Source: Eikenella longinqua (GTDB lineage Bacteria > Pseudomonadota > Gammaproteobacteria > Burkholderiales > Neisseriaceae). Taken from it: DNA of 64,000 nt. This document shows positions 43,548-51,649 of the stretch, piece by piece. Under the pieces are notes generated by a model. It did not search any database, was not told where the DNA came from, and saw only the letters and a program-made list of their open reading frames with translations. Position numbers and translations under genes: made by a program. Within the stretch, counting starts at the first letter, position 1. Each line of letters begins with the position of its first letter. The stretch covers positions 1-64,000 of the forward strand of contig NZ_LXSL01000017.1 of the NCBI RefSeq assembly GCF_001648355.1, given 5' to 3'.

Positions 43548-43849
43548 ACAATGGCTTGCGGCAGCCGGAATGGGTTTCGGGCTGCCTAAAAATGGGAAAT
43601 TGGTTGTGAGGGCGAGATTTTAGCAGATTGGGGCGGGTTGCTGCGGCTGCTGGTGTTTCTGCCAAATGCCTGGCTCCGCTTTCCCCAGCCTGCCTGCAAA
43701 CCCTTGGCTGAAGCAATTATTTGCCTAGGCAGCAAACCGCGCAGGCAGTACAAGCAGCACAGCAACGCCGTAGGAGGCAATGAAAAGCTTTAACTATAAA
43801 GGCTGCCCAGCAATTCGCCGGGCAGCCTGTTTCCTTTTTCAGGTAGCCT
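43548..43849. other. gap between mfd and carB
   Basis: Contains a DUS-like TGCCTAAAAATGGG at about 43583, the carB terminator (43798-43832) and one eikDUS at about 43839-43850. No gene seen. Confidence 0.5.
43798..43832 (-). terminator. terminator after carB
   Basis: GC-rich stem GGCTGCCC / GGGCAGCC with inner GGCG/CGCC-like pairing and a short A/T flank, about 20 bases past the carB stop. Its arms resemble AG-simDUS cores rather than eikDUS. Confidence 0.65.
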
Positions 43850-46800
43850 CTAGCCTTTCAGCCTGGCATGCAGCTCCTGCACGCTATACACGCCGATTGA
43901 GTTCAGGTTTTTCACGCCTTCGCTCATGGCTTCGCCGCCGGCCACGGTGGTGTATTGCGGCACGCGCTGGGTGAGGGCGCTGCGGCGGATGCTGTGGCTG
44001 TCAGCCACAGACTGCGGGTTGCTGTCCACGGTGTTCACCACCAGCGCGATTTCGCCGTTTTTAATCGCGTCCACAATATGCGGGCGGCCTTCGGGCACTT
44101 TGTTTACCGCCTGCACCACCACACCGTGCTCTTTCAGGTAGCCTGCCGTGCCGCGCGTGGCACACACGCCGTAGCCGAGCAGCTGGAAGTTTTTGGCGGT
44201 TTGCACGATGAGCGGCTTGTCTTCCTCGCGCACGGAGAGGAACACTTTGCCGGTGGCAGGCATGCGTTCGCCCGCGCCGAGCTGGGCTTTGAGATAGGCT
44301 TCGCCAAATGTTTCGCCTACGCCCATCACTTCGCCGGTGGAGCGCATTTCCGGGCCCAAAATCGTATCCACGCCGGGGAATTTGATGAAGGGGAACACGG
44401 CTTCTTTAACGGCATAGAAATCGGGGACGACTTCTTTTTCCACGCCCTGTTCTTTCAGCGAAATGCCTGCCATGCAGCGCGCGCCGACTTTGGCGAGCGA
44501 CACGCCGGTGGCTTTGGAGACGAAGGGAACGGTGCGGCTGGCGCGCGGGTTCACTTCCAACACGAACACCACGCCGTCCTGCACGGCAAACTGTACGTTC
44601 ATCAGGCCGACCACGCCCAGCGCGTATGCCATGGCTTTGGTTTGGCGGCGGATTTCGTCTTGGATTTCTTCGCTGAGCGAGTAAGGCGGCAGCGAGCAGC
44701 CGGAGTCGCCGGAGTGGATGCCTGCCTGTTCGACGTGCTGCATGATGCCGCCGATAACCACGTCTTTGCCGTCTGAAACGCAGTCCACATCGACTTCAAT
44801 CGCGTTGTTCAGGAAGAAATCGAGCAACACGGGGCTGTCTTCGGATACCTGCACGGCCTCGCGCATATATTTTTGCAACTGTTCGGCGGAGTGGACGACC
44901 TGCATGGCGCGACCACCCAAAACGTAAGACGGGCGCACGACCAGCGGATAGCCGATTTCTTCGGCTTTGACGAGTGCTTCTTCTTCGTTGTGGGCGATGC
45001 GGTTGGGCGGTTGGCGCAGACCTAAGTCGTTCAACACTTTTTGGAAGCGTTCGCGGTCTTCGGCAGCATCGATGCTGTCGGCGGACGTGCCGATGATGTT
45101 CACGCCGTTTTCAACCAATGCGTTGGCGAGTTTGAGCGGGGTTTGACCGCCGTAATGCACAATCACGCCCCACGGGTTTTCGGTGCGGACGATTTCCAAC
45201 ACGTCTTCCAGCGTCAGCGGCTCGAAATACAGGCGGTCGCTGGTGTCGAAGTCGGTCGATACGGTTTCGGGGTTGCAGTTCACCATAATCGTTTCAAAGC
45301 CCGATTCGCGCAGGGCAAGCGCGGCGTGGACGCAGCAGTAGTCAAACTCGATGCCTTGACCGATACGGTTCGGGCCGCCGCCGAGAATCATCACTTTCTT
45401 ACGGTCGGAAGGACGCGCTTCGCATTCTTCTTCGTAAGTGGAATAGAGGTAGGCGGTTTCGGTAGCGAACTCGGCGGCGCAGGTATCGACGCGTTTATAG
45501 ACGGGATGCAGGTTCAGCGCGTAGCGGTGTTCGCGCACTTCTTTTTCAGGTAGCCCCAAAAGCTGTGCGATGCGTTTGTCGGAGAAGCCTTTGCGTTTCA
45601 GACGACGTAAGGCGGCGAAATCCAAATCTTGCAGGCAGCCTGCACTTACCTGCTGCTCTTCTTTCACCAAGTCTTCGATTTGCGCCAAGAACCAAGGGTC
45701 GATGGCGCAGATTTCGTGGATTTCTTCCAGCGTGAAGCCCGCGCGGAACGCGTCGGCAACATAAAGCATACGCTCAGGGCCGGGGTTGGCCAGTTCGCGG
45801 CGGATTTCCGCTTTGTCTTCGCTTCTCGGATTGAAGCCGCACAAGCCTGTTTCCAAGCCGCGCAGGGCTTTTTGGAAGCTTTCCTGAATGGTGCGGCCCA
45901 TCGCCATCACTTCGCCCACCGATTTCATCTGCGTGGTCAGGCGGTCGTCTGCGGCGGGGAATTTTTCAAACGCAAAACGCGGGATTTTGGTTACGACATA
46001 ATCGATGGAAGGCTCGAACGACGCGGGCGTTCTGCCGCCGGTGATGTCGTTGCGGAGTTCGTCCAGCGTAAAGCCGACCGCCAGTTTCGCCGCCACTTTC
46101 GCAATCGGGAAACCCGTCGCTTTGGAAGCCAGCGCGGACGAACGGCTCACGCGCGGGTTCATCTCAATCACAATCATCTCGCCGTTTTCAGGGTTCACCG
46201 CAAACTGCACGTTCGAGCCGCCCGTGTCCACGCCGATTTCGCGCAATACCGCTAAGCTTGCGTTGCGCATGATTTGGTATTCTTTGTCCGTCAGCGTTTG
46301 CGCCGGCGCAACCGTAATCGAGTCGCCCGTATGCACGCCCATCGGGTCGAAGTTTTCAATCGAGCAGATGATGATGCAGTTGTCGTTCTTATCGCGCACC
46401 ACTTCCATCTCGTACTCTTTCCAGCCGAGGACGGACTGCTCAATCAGCAGCTCATGCGTGGGCGACGCATCGAAACCGCGTTCGCAAATCGCCAAGAACT
46501 CGTCTTTATTGTAGGCAATGCCGCCGCCCGAACCGCCCATCGTGAAAGACGGACGAATCAGCGTCGGAAAGCCGACCTGTTCCTGCGCCGCCAAGGCTTC
46601 GTTCATCGTGTGGCAGACAAAAGATTTCGGGCAATGCAAACCGATTTTCTCCATCGCTTCCTTAAAGCGGCCGCGGTCTTCCGCCTTGTCGATCGCGTCT
46701 TCCGTCGCGCCGATCAGCTCAACATTGTATTTCGCCAGCACGCCGTTGCGCGCCAAATCCAGCGCACAGTTCAGCGCGGTCTGGCCGCCCATCGTCGGCA

Positions 46801-47059
46801 GAATCGCATCAGGCCGCTCCTTGGCGATAATCTTCTCCACCGTCTGCCACATAATCGGCTCGATGTAGGTAACATCCGCCATTTCAGGGTCGGTCATGAT
46901 GGTGGCGGGGTTGGAATTCACCAGAATGACTTTGTAGCCTTCTTCACGCAAAGCCTTGCAGGCCTGTGCGCCCGAATAGTCAAATTCGCAGGCCTGACCG
47001 ATAACGATAGGGCCGGCGCCGATGATAAGGATGGATTTTAGGTCGGTACGTTTGGGCAT
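43850..47059 (-). CDS. carB: carbamoyl-phosphate synthase large subunit
   Basis: 1069 residues, close to E. coli CarB. Two ATP-grasp halves (first PTMGGQTALNCALDLARNGV; second VIVHYGGQTPLKLANALVEN), with SVLGWKEYEMEVVRD, NPRVSRSSALASKATG and NPRASRTVPFVSKATG, and a C-terminal MGS-like allosteric domain (KNFQLLGYGVCATRGTAGYL). Makes carbamoyl phosphate for arginine and pyrimidines together with CarA, which is not here. Contains the 10-base Neisseria DUS GCCGTCTGAA (44768-44777) as well as eikDUS at about 44133 and 45546, and the 5' two thirds have neisserial-looking lower-GC codon use. In many Neisseria carA and carB are also separated by other genes. Confidence 0.97.
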   Translation of the reverse strand: MPKRTDLKSILIIGAGPIVIGQACEFDYSGAQACKALREEGYKVILVNSNPATIMTDPEMADVTYIEPIMWQTVEKIIAKERPDAILPTMGGQTALNCALDLARNGVLAKYNVELIGATEDAIDKAEDRGRFKEAMEKIGLHCPKSFVCHTMNEALAAQEQVGFPTLIRPSFTMGGSGGGIAYNKDEFLAICERGFDASPTHELLIEQSVLGWKEYEMEVVRDKNDNCIIICSIENFDPMGVHTGDSITVAPAQTLTDKEYQIMRNASLAVLREIGVDTGGSNVQFAVNPENGEMIVIEMNPRVSRSSALASKATGFPIAKVAAKLAVGFTLDELRNDITGGRTPASFEPSIDYVVTKIPRFAFEKFPAADDRLTTQMKSVGEVMAMGRTIQESFQKALRGLETGLCGFNPRSEDKAEIRRELANPGPERMLYVADAFRAGFTLEEIHEICAIDPWFLAQIEDLVKEEQQVSAGCLQDLDFAALRRLKRKGFSDKRIAQLLGLPEKEVREHRYALNLHPVYKRVDTCAAEFATETAYLYSTYEEECEARPSDRKKVMILGGGPNRIGQGIEFDYCCVHAALALRESGFETIMVNCNPETVSTDFDTSDRLYFEPLTLEDVLEIVRTENPWGVIVHYGGQTPLKLANALVENGVNIIGTSADSIDAAEDRERFQKVLNDLGLRQPPNRIAHNEEEALVKAEEIGYPLVVRPSYVLGGRAMQVVHSAEQLQKYMREAVQVSEDSPVLLDFFLNNAIEVDVDCVSDGKDVVIGGIMQHVEQAGIHSGDSGCSLPPYSLSEEIQDEIRRQTKAMAYALGVVGLMNVQFAVQDGVVFVLEVNPRASRTVPFVSKATGVSLAKVGARCMAGISLKEQGVEKEVVPDFYAVKEAVFPFIKFPGVDTILGPEMRSTGEVMGVGETFGEAYLKAQLGAGERMPATGKVFLSVREEDKPLIVQTAKNFQLLGYGVCATRGTAGYLKEHGVVVQAVNKVPEGRPHIVDAIKNGEIALVVNTVDSNPQSVADSHSIRRSALTQRVPQYTTVAGGEAMSEGVKNLNSIGVYSVQELHARLKG

Positions 47060-47099
47060 ATAGCTTACCTTTTAATAAACAATCTATTGATATGACAAA

Positions 47100-48137
47100 T
47101 TATATAACTTCGTTAATAACATTCTGAATTAAGGCACGATATTTTTTATCAATAAAATAGCTGTTTTTATATGCACCAGGTGTATCACTATCTCGACCAA
47201 AGCTAATTAATTGACGCAGAAAATCATTGGATTTCCTAGTAATTGCTTGGCTAATATTACTTAATAACCTACCTGCATGCTGGACGTCATCACCTATATT
47301 ATAGCGGTTAAATAACAAATCCTTAATTTCCTCCCTGTCAAAATCTCTATTTTCTGACAATAATATTTCTAAAAATGCTATAAACCTATCAGTTAAATTA
47401 TTTTGCTTTGAAAGGAAAGCAGCAAGCTTACTTGATAATTCGTTGTTCGTATATTCAGGTATATCAAAAGAGATTAAATCCCAATTACTCTGTTGAATAA
47501 TATTTTCTTGCTTTTGTATGGCTTTCCGCTTTACATATTCCTCTGCCTCTGGCAAGGGGATAATTTTATTAGGATAAATAAATAGTTTACCATCATCCAT
47601 AGTAAATGGATTAATTTTAATGCACGTAATATCTAATCCTTTTTCATTCAGCCACAGTACTGCTGAAGCAACATCTGGATGAAATTCTCTTGATACTAAA
47701 ACAATGCGTTGTTCTTGGTTTAGATGTTCAATTCCTTTTCCAATTTTACCAATGAAGTTTTCAATTTCTGTTTTAGCATTTTTTTGAATAGATTTATTAT
47801 TTAGATATTCTTGATATATGGTAAAAATATATTCATCACTAAATGCGGAGCAATGAGATGCATATTTGATGGCTTGCCAATCAACATTATTGCCAGAGTT
47901 GTCCCTTTTTAGCTCAATAATAACCAAATTAGCATTTATATCTATTGCTAACAAATCTAATCTAATGCCATTCCCAACAACAACTTCTTTCCCAATGATA
48001 AGTAATTCTTCACCAAGAATATCAGGATTATTGTCAATCCACTCCTGAATATCATACCTTTCACGCAAATTTAATTCAGCAAATGTTGGGGTGTTAAGTT
48101 TCTGCATTGTTTTTTTCGAAATATCAACTTGATACAT
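47100..48137 (-). CDS. NucS/RecB-like nuclease domain protein
   Basis: 345 residues, strongly AT-rich, no eikDUS. The N-terminal part has a PD-(D/E)xK-type core similar to NucS (DUF91): GEELLIIGKEVVVGNGIRLD, then LLAIDINANLVIIELKRD, with D...ELK as likely metal ligands and WQAIKYASHCSAFSD after it. The C-terminal 150 residues (from about SNWDLISFDIPEYTNNEL) are helical and unrecognised. Similar proteins are scattered in bacterial accessory regions and may act in DNA defence. It lies 40 bases upstream of carB on the same strand, which looks like an insertion at the carB promoter. Confidence 0.75.
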   Translation of the reverse strand: MYQVDISKKTMQKLNTPTFAELNLRERYDIQEWIDNNPDILGEELLIIGKEVVVGNGIRLDLLAIDINANLVIIELKRDNSGNNVDWQAIKYASHCSAFSDEYIFTIYQEYLNNKSIQKNAKTEIENFIGKIGKGIEHLNQEQRIVLVSREFHPDVASAVLWLNEKGLDITCIKINPFTMDDGKLFIYPNKIIPLPEAEEYVKRKAIQKQENIIQQSNWDLISFDIPEYTNNELSSKLAAFLSKQNNLTDRFIAFLEILLSENRDFDREEIKDLLFNRYNIGDDVQHAGRLLSNISQAITRKSNDFLRQLISFGRDSDTPGAYKNSYFIDKKYRALIQNVINEVI

Positions 48138-48255
48138 TATAGTCTCCTTGAGTTTTTAGCAAACCGTAATCAGCATGTAGGCTTCAAAAGCCACTAAATC
48201 TTAACTACTACCTGAAAATCAACAAACCTTTTTTAGCTTCGCAAGACATCATTCT

Positions 48256-48291
48256 AAACTTCGTTGAAGCTAGCGCTTTCAGGTAGCCTCT
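48256..48291. repeat. DUS-linked repeat module
   Basis: AACTTCGTTGAAGCTAGCGC joined to TTTCAGGTAGCCT; one of eight copies in the window (see findings), preceded by the second module TTTTAGCTTCGCAAGA at about 48233. Confidence 0.8.
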
Positions 48292-48298
48292 TTTAATT

Positions 48299-48583
48299 CT
48301 ATCCCCGCTTCACCGCTTTCATAATTTCCATAAAATGCGGTTTCAATTCGGCAAACAGCGGGTGTTCTTTGTGTTCCATCATCACTTCGCCCATCAGTTT
48401 CAGCCCCACGGCGAAGCGTTGTGCCATTTCGGGGGTGAAGCCTTCGCGCTGCTCCATGCGTTTTACGATGTCGAAAATATTGTCGTGGTTGGGCGCATCG
48501 AACACCAGCGGTTCGGCGGAAACGGGGTGGCCGTCTTTGTCAGCAAGGTGTTCGAGGGTAAGGCGGAATTGGTGTTGTTTCAT
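48299..48583 (-). CDS. DUF3861 family protein
   Basis: 94 residues from ATG 48583 (MKQHQFRLTLEHLADKDGHP). Compact soluble domain with PLVFDAPNHDNIFDIVKRME and GFTPEMAQRFAVGLKLMGEV, typical of the DUF3861 family. Function unknown. Longer in-frame starts upstream lie inside a DUS-linked repeat and are unlikely. Confidence 0.85.
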   Translation of the reverse strand: MKQHQFRLTLEHLADKDGHPVSAEPLVFDAPNHDNIFDIVKRMEQREGFTPEMAQRFAVGLKLMGEVMMEHKEHPLFAELKPHFMEIMKAVKRG

Positions 48584-48732
48584 GGGTGCTCCGTCTGCGG
48601 GCGGGGAGGGGCTACCTGAAAGCGCTAGCTTCAACGAAGTTTAAAATGTGTCGGCTGGTTTAGCTTTATGCAAACGCCTTGGCGGCGCGAAGGCATATTT
48701 TTCAGGTAGCCTTTCCTTTATTTTATTTGGCG

Positions 48733-49074
48733 TTAGCGGGAAATCCGGCGCACGGTGTAGTCGGTTTCGCCGCGCGCGTCTTCAAACAGGCCGATGTGGT
48801 AGCGGTGGGTTTTGCCACAGGCCTGCACGGCCCATTCTTCGCGCACCTGCCAGCGGCCGCGCACTTTGCGGGCTTGCAGGACTTTGCTGCGGATGGATTG
48901 GATTTGGCTGCAATTGTGGGCGGCGCGCTCGGCGGTGAGCACGGTGCGGGTAACGTCGTTGCGCAGGATATGGTCGCCGCCGAAAGTGGCGCTTTCGCCG
49001 CTGTAGTTTTGGCTGCCGAGGGCGGTGCAGGCGGAAAGAGCGAGGGCGGCGAGGAGGATGCGGAGTTTGGGCAT
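48733..49074 (-). CDS. small lipoprotein
   Basis: 113 residues with lipobox LALSACTA (Cys about 16). The mature part has two further Cys (HNCSQI, VQACGKTHRYHIG) and ends TDYTVRRISR. It looks like a small outer-membrane lipoprotein of unknown role. ATG 49074 is chosen because the signal peptide begins there. Confidence 0.8.
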   Translation of the reverse strand: MPKLRILLAALALSACTALGSQNYSGESATFGGDHILRNDVTRTVLTAERAAHNCSQIQSIRSKVLQARKVRGRWQVREEWAVQACGKTHRYHIGLFEDARGETDYTVRRISR

Positions 49075-49130
49075 GGGGATTCCTGATGCGGACGGTGTGG
49101 GCAAATGCCGCTAATTATACGGCAAACCGC

Positions 49131-49179
49131 CCGAGTTTTCAGGTAGCCCCAGCAGAGATTGAGGCTACCTGAAAACTCG
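49131..49179. terminator. extended DUS inverted pair between lipoprotein and LysE-family genes
   Basis: CCGAGTTTTCAGGTAGCC and GGCTACCTGAAAACTCGG give an 18-bp perfect stem, longer than the DUS itself; ends transcription of the LysE-family gene (minus strand). Confidence 0.75.
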
Positions 49180-49198
49180 GGCTGCAACAAAGCAAACA

Positions 49199-49852
49199 CT
49201 AAACCGCCGCCAGCCACAGGCTCACAGCAAAGCCGATAAACAGCAGGCCGGTGGCGCCCATGGCCGCCGCGCCCAAACGCCGCCGCCGGCCAAACAGCCG
49301 CGCCGCCTTCGCCCCGGCCAGCACCAAAAAATTCAAATAGCTGAAACTGATGGCCTGCAACACCAGCGCCAGCAGCAGGAAGGAAAGCGCGGGGTGCGGA
49401 TAGGCGGGATCGACAAACTGGATGAAAAACGACAGGAAAAACAAAATCGCCTTTGGATTGGTGAGGCTCAAAAGCAGGGCGCGTTTGAAGATATGGCGCA
49501 CGGGCTGCGGCGCAGCGGCGGCAGGCAGATCCGGCAAGCTCGGCGGCGGGGCAAACCATTTGCGCGCCGCCCCGCGCAGCATGCCGCAACCGATGTAGGC
49601 CAAATAGAGCCCGCCCGCCAGCTTGAGCGCATGAAACAGCGCCGGATACAGCCGCAGCACCGCGCCCGCGCCGAGCACCGTGGCCAGCATCAGCAGCGAA
49701 TCGCCCAGCAAAATGCCGAACACCGCCCGATACGCCCGCCGCGCCCCGTGCTGCGCCGCCATCGAAAGGCAAAACATGCTGTTGGGGCCCGGAATCAGAA
49801 TCAGGATAACCGTGCCGATAAAATAAGAAACGGGATTGACGATGCCGAACAT
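49199..49852 (-). CDS. LysE/RhtB-family amino acid exporter, LeuE-like
   Basis: 217 residues, six transmembrane segments. The family signature is at the N-terminus (IGTVILILIPGPNSMFCLSM), then GARRAYRAVFGILLGDSLLM and LKLAGGLYLAYIGCGMLRG. Closest in pattern to LeuE/YeaS leucine exporters. Substrate is inferred from family only. Single-gene unit. Confidence 0.88.
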   Translation of the reverse strand: MFGIVNPVSYFIGTVILILIPGPNSMFCLSMAAQHGARRAYRAVFGILLGDSLLMLATVLGAGAVLRLYPALFHALKLAGGLYLAYIGCGMLRGAARKWFAPPPSLPDLPAAAAPQPVRHIFKRALLLSLTNPKAILFFLSFFIQFVDPAYPHPALSFLLLALVLQAISFSYLNFLVLAGAKAARLFGRRRRLGAAAMGATGLLFIGFAVSLWLAAV

Positions 49853-49960
49853 AGGTTTTCAGGTAGCCTGTAATGCAAAACGCTGGCAGACATTGTACAC
49901 GACGGGCTCGGGCAAACGCGGCTTGAGGCTACCTGAAAATATCCATCCGCCCGCCGATAT

Positions 49961-49999
49961 TTTTAACTTCGTTGAAGCTAGCGCTTTCAGGTAGCCTTT
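49961..49999. repeat. DUS-linked repeat module
   Basis: TTTTAACTTCGTTGAAGCTA followed by GCGCTTTCAGGTAGCCTTT; forms a large hairpin with the eikDUS at 49926-49939. Confidence 0.8.
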
Positions 50000-50107
50000 C
50001 CCCCTAATCGCGCCCATTTGCTTTCCCTATCCCCCGCCACCGCATTTGCCCCCAGCGCCGCCAAAAGCTAAACTCCGCCCATCGCAAATTTTTCCCGCCC
50101 CGCCGCC

Positions 50108-50881
50108 ATGTTTTTCATCCTCTCCCCCGCCAAAAACCTCAACGAAACCCAGCCCGCCCCCACCGCCGAACACAGCCAGCCCGCGCTGCTCGAACAATCC
50201 ACCATCCTCATGGGTAAACTGCGCGAGCTGCCGCCGCAAGACATCGCCGCGCTGATGAGCGTGTCCGACAAAATCGCCCGCCTCAACGCCGAGCGCAACG
50301 CCGCCTGGCAGCCCCCCTTCACCCCGCAAAACGCCAAGCAGGCCGTGTATCTGTTTAACGGCGACGTGTATGAAGGCCTCGACGCCGCCAGCCTCAGCCC
50401 ACCGCAAATTCAATGGCTGCAACGCCATGCCGGCCTGCTCTCCGGCCTCTACGGCCTCCTGCGCCCGCTGGATTTAATCCAGCCCTACCGCCTCGAAATG
50501 GGCACCAAGCTCGCCAACCCGCGCGGCAAAGACTTATACGCCTTCTGGGGCAGCCGCATCACCGAGCTTCTGGCCGAACGCATGGCCGAAGCGCACACCC
50601 AAGTGCTCATCAACCTCGCCTCGCAGGAATACTTCAAAGCCGTGCAGCCCGCCAAGCTCGGCGGCCGCCTCATCACCCCCGTCTTCCAAGACGAAAAAAA
50701 CGGCCGCTACAAAATCATCAGCTTCTACGCCAAACGCGCCCGCGGCCTCATGCTGCGCTACGCCGCCGAGCACGCCCTCACCGATCCCGAACAGCTGCTG
50801 GATTTCGACAGCGAAGGCTATGCCTTCTGCCCCGCCGCCTCGTCTGACAGCGAATGGGTGTTCCGCCGCGCCGAGCGTTGA
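50108..50881 (+). CDS. yaaA: peroxide stress protein YaaA
   Basis: 257 residues, DUF328/UPF0246 family. Motifs FILSPAKNLNE at the start, QAVYLFNGDVYEGLDA, HAGLLSGLYGLLRPLDLIQP, then YRLEMGTKL, and VINLASQEYFKAV-like (here LINLASQEYFKAVQPAKLGG). YaaA binds DNA, is induced by peroxide and lowers free iron damage in E. coli. Start ATG 50108. Confidence 0.95.
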   Translation: MFFILSPAKNLNETQPAPTAEHSQPALLEQSTILMGKLRELPPQDIAALMSVSDKIARLNAERNAAWQPPFTPQNAKQAVYLFNGDVYEGLDAASLSPPQIQWLQRHAGLLSGLYGLLRPLDLIQPYRLEMGTKLANPRGKDLYAFWGSRITELLAERMAEAHTQVLINLASQEYFKAVQPAKLGGRLITPVFQDEKNGRYKIISFYAKRARGLMLRYAAEHALTDPEQLLDFDSEGYAFCPAASSDSEWVFRRAER

Positions 50882-50986
50882 AATTGAAACCGGCGCGCAT
50901 TGAAACCGGCGCGCCCGGCCAGGCCATGATTTTCCGCGTTGCAGAACCCCGCCCTGCTCCGCAAGACATCACTTTCAGGTAGCCCC

Positions 50987-51478
50987 ATGAGCCCGCAACC
51001 CACCAAAATCCTCTTCGTCTGCCTCGGCAACATCTGCCGCTCGCCATTGGCCGAATACCTGTGCCGCAGCATGGCCCAAGCGCGCGACCTGCCCGTGGAA
51101 ACCGCCAGCGCCGGCACCTCCGGCTGGCACGACGGCGAAGGCATGCACTGCGGCAGCCTTGAAATCCTCGACGCCGAAGGCATCGAGAGCCAAGGCTTCG
51201 TGAGCCGCCGCCTGCGCAACCAAGACTTCGCCGCCCACGACTACCTCCTCGCCATGGACGACGACAACCTAGCCGAAATGGAGCGCCGCTTCGGCCGCCA
51301 CCCCGGCAAAATGTTCAACATCACCCGGCTGCTGAGCCCGCGCCGCCACAGCCACGTGCCCGACCCGTGGTACACCGGCAACTTCCGCGAAACCCGCGAC
51401 ATCCTCACCGCCTGCTGCACCGCCCTGCTCGACCGCCTCGCCGCCGGCAAGCCGCTGCTGCCGCCCGAAAAAGGCTAA
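50987..51478 (+). CDS. low-molecular-weight protein tyrosine phosphatase
   Basis: 163 residues with the N-terminal P-loop VCLGNICRSPLAEYL (Cys-x5-Arg) and the general acid Asp in PDPWYTGNF. The Met at 50987 is directly after an eikDUS. Family members dephosphorylate tyrosine kinases of exopolysaccharide export or act on small molecules; no polysaccharide locus is nearby, so a housekeeping role is likelier. Confidence 0.93.
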   Translation: MSPQPTKILFVCLGNICRSPLAEYLCRSMAQARDLPVETASAGTSGWHDGEGMHCGSLEILDAEGIESQGFVSRRLRNQDFAAHDYLLAMDDDNLAEMERRFGRHPGKMFNITRLLSPRRHSHVPDPWYTGNFRETRDILTACCTALLDRLAAGKPLLPPEKG

Positions 51479-51525
51479 CGCGGCCGCCATCGGCAAAAGG
51501 CTACCTGAAAACCATGCCCGCCCAA

Positions 51526-51562
51526 TTTTAACTTCGTTGAAGCTCACACTTTCAGGTAGCCT
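51526..51562. repeat. DUS-linked repeat module
   Basis: TTTTAACTTCGTTGAAGCTC then ACACTTTCAGGTAGCCTTT; pairs with the eikDUS at about 51498-51510 as the terminator of the phosphatase gene. Confidence 0.75.
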
Positions 51563-51649
51563 TTGCCCTTTCCCGCCTTCAAATCGGCATTAAAGCGCCG
51601 CCATTGTTTGCTAAAATAACGCCTTTCCATCCACATATCAGGAACCAAC

